Below are positions 61,001 through 64,000 of a stretch of 64,000 nt of DNA, in pieces. Within the stretch, counting starts at the first letter, position 1, and each line of letters opens with the position of its first letter. The stretch comes from CAZXEU01 sp965207385 (lineage in GTDB: Bacteria > Bacteroidota > Rhodothermia > Rhodothermales > Bin80). The notes beneath the pieces are model-generated. The model was not told the DNA's origin, ran no database searches, and was given only the letters and a program-made list of their open reading frames with translations. The DNA lies in contig CBDBLZ010000005.1 of NCBI GenBank assembly GCA_965207385.1, positions 62,001 through 126,000 of the forward strand, given 5' to 3'. The position numbers and the translations under genes were made by a program.

Positions 61001-62614
61001 ATGCCCCGAAACCGGGTACTGATTTTCGACACGACGCTGCGCGACGGTGAACAGGCACCGGGCGCGGCCATGACGCTGGGGGAGAAGCTTCGCATCGCCA
61101 AGCAGCTCGCCGCATTGCGCGTGGACATCATCGAGGCCGGGTTCCCGATTTCGTCTCCGACCCAGTTCGAAGCTGTCCAGCGCATTGCCCAGGAGGTGGA
61201 GGGACCCGTCATATGCGCGCTTGCGCGCACCGTGGAAGCGGACATCGAGGCTGCAGGAGAAGCGTTGCGCACCGGCACCAATAAGCGCGTACACACATTC
61301 GTGGCCACGAGCGACATCCATTTGATGGCCAAGTTCGCGGACACGCGCTACGGTCGCGACCTTCCGGAAAAGCGGGCTACTATCCTGAAAATGACAGACC
61401 AGGCCGTACGCCAAGCCTGTACCTTCACGCCGAATGTAGAGTTCAGCGCGGAGGATGCAGGGCGCACGGATGTGGGCTATCTCTGTGAAGTGATTACAGC
61501 GGCGCTTGAAGCAGGCGCCACTACGATCAACATTCCCGACACAACGGGATACTGCCTGCCGCACGAATATGCCGAACTGTTTCGCGTAGTACGAGAGCGC
61601 TGTCACCTGGCAGACGACGTGGTGCTGTCCACGCACTGCCACGATGACCTCGGACTTGCGGTTGCCAATTCACTGGCCGGTGTGCTGGCCGGCGCACGGC
61701 AGGTGGAATGCACGATCAACGGCATCGGTGAGCGGGCCGGCAATGCCTCTCTCGAAGAGATTGTCATGGCACTCAAGGTGCGCAGCCAGCGGTTCGGAGT
61801 CGAAACGGGCGTGAGCACACGCTTGCTTACCGGCACCAGCAAAATGGTCTCCATTGCCACCGGCTTTGCGGTGCCGCCCAACAAGGCCGTCGTGGGGGGC
61901 AATGCTTTCAGCCACGAGGCCGGCATACACCAGCACGGCGTGCTGCAGAGCCGCGAGACGTATGAAATCATGCGCGCCGAGGACGTGGGCCAGGACGCCG
62001 AAGCCATCCGCCTGGGACGGCACTCGGGACGCAGGGGACTGTTCAGCCGCCTGGAAAAGATGGGCATCGTGGTACCCGAAGAGAACCGGGAGGACATCTA
62101 CGACCGGTTCGTGGAGCTGGCCGATCGCAAGAAGGAGATTTTCGACGAGGACCTCGTCCACATGGTAAAGAGGGCCCTCGGCAAGCCGACACGGACCTTT
62201 TACCGGCTGGACCAGATGCACGTGGCCTGCGGCACGGCCCGTGAGCCTCGTGCAGAAGTGCTGGTCCACCATTTCGGCACGGGTACGACCTGCAAGGAAA
62301 TAGCCGACGGAGACGGGCCCGTCAATGCCATCTACAAGGCCATCGACCAGGCCACCGGAAGTCACCACGACCTGGTCAGCTACGGCATCCGCAGCGTGTC
62401 CGAGGGCAAGGATGCCATGGGCGAGGTCACCGTGCTGATAGGAGAAAGCGGAGCCTATTTCCGGGGCGTTGCGCGCAGCACCGACGTGCTGAAGGCCTCG
62501 GCAAATGCCTACATAAAGGCGCTGAACCAGCTCGAATCATTCCGCTCGGATCGCAAGAACGTCGAATTCGTGGGGGGCGGCATCATGCAGTCCTTCGAAG
62601 GCGGCATGGACTGA
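61001..62614 (+). CDS. leuA: 2-isopropylmalate synthase
   Basis: The 537-residue enzyme has the catalytic barrel motifs TTLRDGEQAPGAAMTLGEK and STHCHDDLGLAVANS (HxH metal site), with INGIGERAGNASLEE. The C-terminal 130 residues (DQMHVACGTAREPRAEV to YIKALNQLESF) form the LeuA dimer regulatory domain that binds leucine for feedback inhibition. It condenses acetyl-CoA with 2-oxoisovalerate. Length agrees with the full type with regulatory domain. It lies between leuB and leuC in the operon. Confidence 0.96.
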   Translation: MPRNRVLIFDTTLRDGEQAPGAAMTLGEKLRIAKQLAALRVDIIEAGFPISSPTQFEAVQRIAQEVEGPVICALARTVEADIEAAGEALRTGTNKRVHTFVATSDIHLMAKFADTRYGRDLPEKRATILKMTDQAVRQACTFTPNVEFSAEDAGRTDVGYLCEVITAALEAGATTINIPDTTGYCLPHEYAELFRVVRERCHLADDVVLSTHCHDDLGLAVANSLAGVLAGARQVECTINGIGERAGNASLEEIVMALKVRSQRFGVETGVSTRLLTGTSKMVSIATGFAVPPNKAVVGGNAFSHEAGIHQHGVLQSRETYEIMRAEDVGQDAEAIRLGRHSGRRGLFSRLEKMGIVVPEENREDIYDRFVELADRKKEIFDEDLVHMVKRALGKPTRTFYRLDQMHVACGTAREPRAEVLVHHFGTGTTCKEIADGDGPVNAIYKAIDQATGSHHDLVSYGIRSVSEGKDAMGEVTVLIGESGAYFRGVARSTDVLKASANAYIKALNQLESFRSDRKNVEFVGGGIMQSFEGGMD

Positions 62615-62616
62615 CG

Positions 62617-62624
62617 AAGGAGGT
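62617..62624 (+). promoter_or_regulatory. Strong Shine-Dalgarno sequence of leuC
   Basis: AAGGAGGT, a perfect anti-SD complement, ends six bases before the leuC ATG. It is the only full-length SD in the window, where most starts have none, and should raise leuC translation within the operon. Confidence 0.75.
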
Positions 62625-62630
62625 AGCTGC

Positions 62631-63923
62631 ATGACCATTACAGAGAAGATCCTTGCCGCGCATTCCGGTCGCGCGCGCGTCTCTGCCGGCGAGAGCATCT
62701 GGGTGGACGTCGACATACTGATGACGCACGACGTGTGCGGGCCGCCCACCATAGACATTTTCCGGCGGGAGTTTGGACAGGACGCCCGCGTGTGGGACCG
62801 GGACAAGGTGGTGATCCTTCCCGACCACTACATTTTCACCGCAAATCACCACGCCAATCGCAATGTCCGGCTGCTGAGGGAATTTGCACAGGACCAGGAC
62901 CTGCCGCATTTCTACGATGTCGGAACCCCGCGTTACAAGGGGGTCTGCCATATTGCGCTGGCAGAAGAGGGGTTCAACAGGCCGGGATCCCTGCTGATCG
63001 GCACCGACAGCCACACCTGCACCTCGGGTGCCTTCGGCATGTTCTCGACGGGGGTGGGCAACACGGACGCGGCCCTGATCATGGGCACGGGCAAGATATG
63101 GCTCAAGGTCCCCGAGACCATGCGGTTCGTCTTCGAGGGCAGTCTGCCGCCCTATCTGATGGCGAAGGACATGATCCTTGCCGTTATCGGCGACATAGGC
63201 TGCGACGGTGCCACGTACCGTGCCATGGAATTTGACGGCGAAGCCGTTTACGGACTCAGCATGCAGGAACGCATGACGCTAACCAACATGGCCATCGAGG
63301 CCGGTGGCAAGAATGGCATCATCGCTCCGGACGACACTACGCTGGACTACGTGCGGAGCCGTACGGATGCCCCCTTTGAGGTAGTCTTTGGCGATGCCGA
63401 TGCCCGCTATCACTCCGTTTACACGTATGACGTATCAGCTATGGAGCCGGTAGTCGCCAAGCCGCACAGGCCGGACAATCGGGCCGGCGTCTCGGAAGTG
63501 GCCGGCACGCGACTGGACCGGGCCTATGTCGGCAGCTGCACCGGTGGCAAGCTGGAAGACTTTGAAGCAGCGGCCCGTATCCTGAAGGGGCAGGAGGTGG
63601 CCATAGACACCTTTATAGTCCCTGCAACCACGGAGATCGGGCGTGCGCTGCACACCACCACGGTCGATGGCACCTCGCTCCACGACATATTCGAGCAAGC
63701 CGGGTGCAAGCTGGGACGGGCCAGCTGCGCGGCCTGCCTCGGTGGACCTCCGGATACATTTGGGCGCAATAATGCGGCCGAGGTGGTTATTTCGACGACC
63801 AACAGGAATTTTCCAGGGCGAATGGGTTCAAAGCAGGCGTCCGTATACCTTGCCTCTCCTCTGACCGTAGCCGCCTCCGCACTCTCGGGCGTCATTACCG
63901 ACCCGAGAACCGTGCTGGCGTAA
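62631..63923 (+). CDS. leuC: 3-isopropylmalate dehydratase, large subunit
   Basis: The 430-residue aconitase-family protein has GTDSHTCTSGAFGMFSTGVG and Fe-S cysteines in VGSCTGGKLEDF and GCKLGRASCAACLGG. It is shorter than the 466-residue enterobacterial LeuC and resembles the archaeal/type-2 large subunit that pairs with a small LeuD of about 165 residues. With LeuD it isomerises 2- to 3-isopropylmalate through a [4Fe-4S] cluster. Homoaconitase belongs to the same family, but the leu operon context favours leucine synthesis. Confidence 0.93.
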   Translation: MTITEKILAAHSGRARVSAGESIWVDVDILMTHDVCGPPTIDIFRREFGQDARVWDRDKVVILPDHYIFTANHHANRNVRLLREFAQDQDLPHFYDVGTPRYKGVCHIALAEEGFNRPGSLLIGTDSHTCTSGAFGMFSTGVGNTDAALIMGTGKIWLKVPETMRFVFEGSLPPYLMAKDMILAVIGDIGCDGATYRAMEFDGEAVYGLSMQERMTLTNMAIEAGGKNGIIAPDDTTLDYVRSRTDAPFEVVFGDADARYHSVYTYDVSAMEPVVAKPHRPDNRAGVSEVAGTRLDRAYVGSCTGGKLEDFEAAARILKGQEVAIDTFIVPATTEIGRALHTTTVDGTSLHDIFEQAGCKLGRASCAACLGGPPDTFGRNNAAEVVISTTNRNFPGRMGSKQASVYLASPLTVAASALSGVITDPRTVLA

Positions 63924-63943
63924 GCCGCAAATCCTCCGACTTC

Positions 63944-64000
63944 ATGGAAACCATCATCCGGGGCGCCGCCTACGTTGTAGGCGATGCCATAGATACCGAC
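63944..64000 (+). CDS. leuD: 3-isopropylmalate dehydratase, small subunit (3' end outside window)
   Basis: Only the first 19 codons are present: METIIRGAAYVVGDAIDTD, which matches the start of type-2 LeuD (GxAYVxGDxIDTD). It follows leuC by 20 bp, as expected for the partner subunit. The rest of the gene lies beyond the window. Confidence 0.85.
   Translation, partial: METIIRGAAYVVGDAIDTD

Overview
The window is about 60% G+C, dense and almost entirely protein-coding. It looks like a chromosome segment from a Bacteroidota-related bacterium, most probably a member of Rhodothermota (Rhodothermales-like); this is inferred from gene content. The main pointers are a type IX secretion (T9SS) locus with PorU and PorV, three proteins with T9SS-type C-terminal domains, a small Bacteroidota-type membrane protein just upstream of mutL, and a general lack of strong Shine-Dalgarno sequences and U-tract terminators. 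There is no CRISPR array, insertion sequence, phage or rRNA. One tRNA is present, tRNA-Arg(CCG).

Layout. (1) 1-4861: a TPR protein cut by the window edge, an usher-like outer-membrane protein and, overlapping it by one base, a MotA/TolQ/ExbB-type proton channel. (2) 5028-10444, minus strand: a TonB-dependent receptor, an LVIVD-type propeller protein and a Tat-exported Gfo/Idh/MocA oxidoreductase form a probable operon for an unknown substrate. (3) 10701-13653, minus strand: gap, pgk and a glycosyltransferase. (4) 13861-19309: membrane-anchored TPR protein, sigma54-type response regulator, outer-membrane protein, LolD-type ATPase and nadA. (5) 19306-21738: an outer-membrane protein and a metallo-beta-lactamase-fold hydrolase. 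(6) 21862-35136: PorU, PorV, an M6-like protein whose zinc site is lost, a metallopeptidase/propeller/barrel fusion, a TlpA-like thioredoxin and a DUF5683-like protein. The last four genes overlap or nearly abut, so this is probably one transcription unit.

(7) 35269-36271: a decayed dicarboxylate/glutamate symporter gene beside tRNA-Arg. (8) 36342-42612: CPBP protease fused to DUF2007, cdsA, a small membrane protein, mutL, tilS and hpt. (9) 43231-50068: a giant leucine-rich-repeat T9SS cargo, a small lipoprotein, an HD phosphohydrolase and a frameshifted polysaccharide deacetylase. (10) 50079-55915: DMT transporter, mutS, purD and an NHL propeller protein. (11) 56443-64000: a branched-chain amino acid operon ilvB-ilvN-ilvC-leuB-leuA-leuC-leuD; leuD runs off the end.

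The best candidates for something new are the T9SS locus with its pseudo-protease and three-domain metallopeptidase/propeller/barrel protein, and the usher-like/proton-channel pair at the left edge, which has no chaperone or pilin in view. All functional statements come from reading motifs by eye; no database search was possible.
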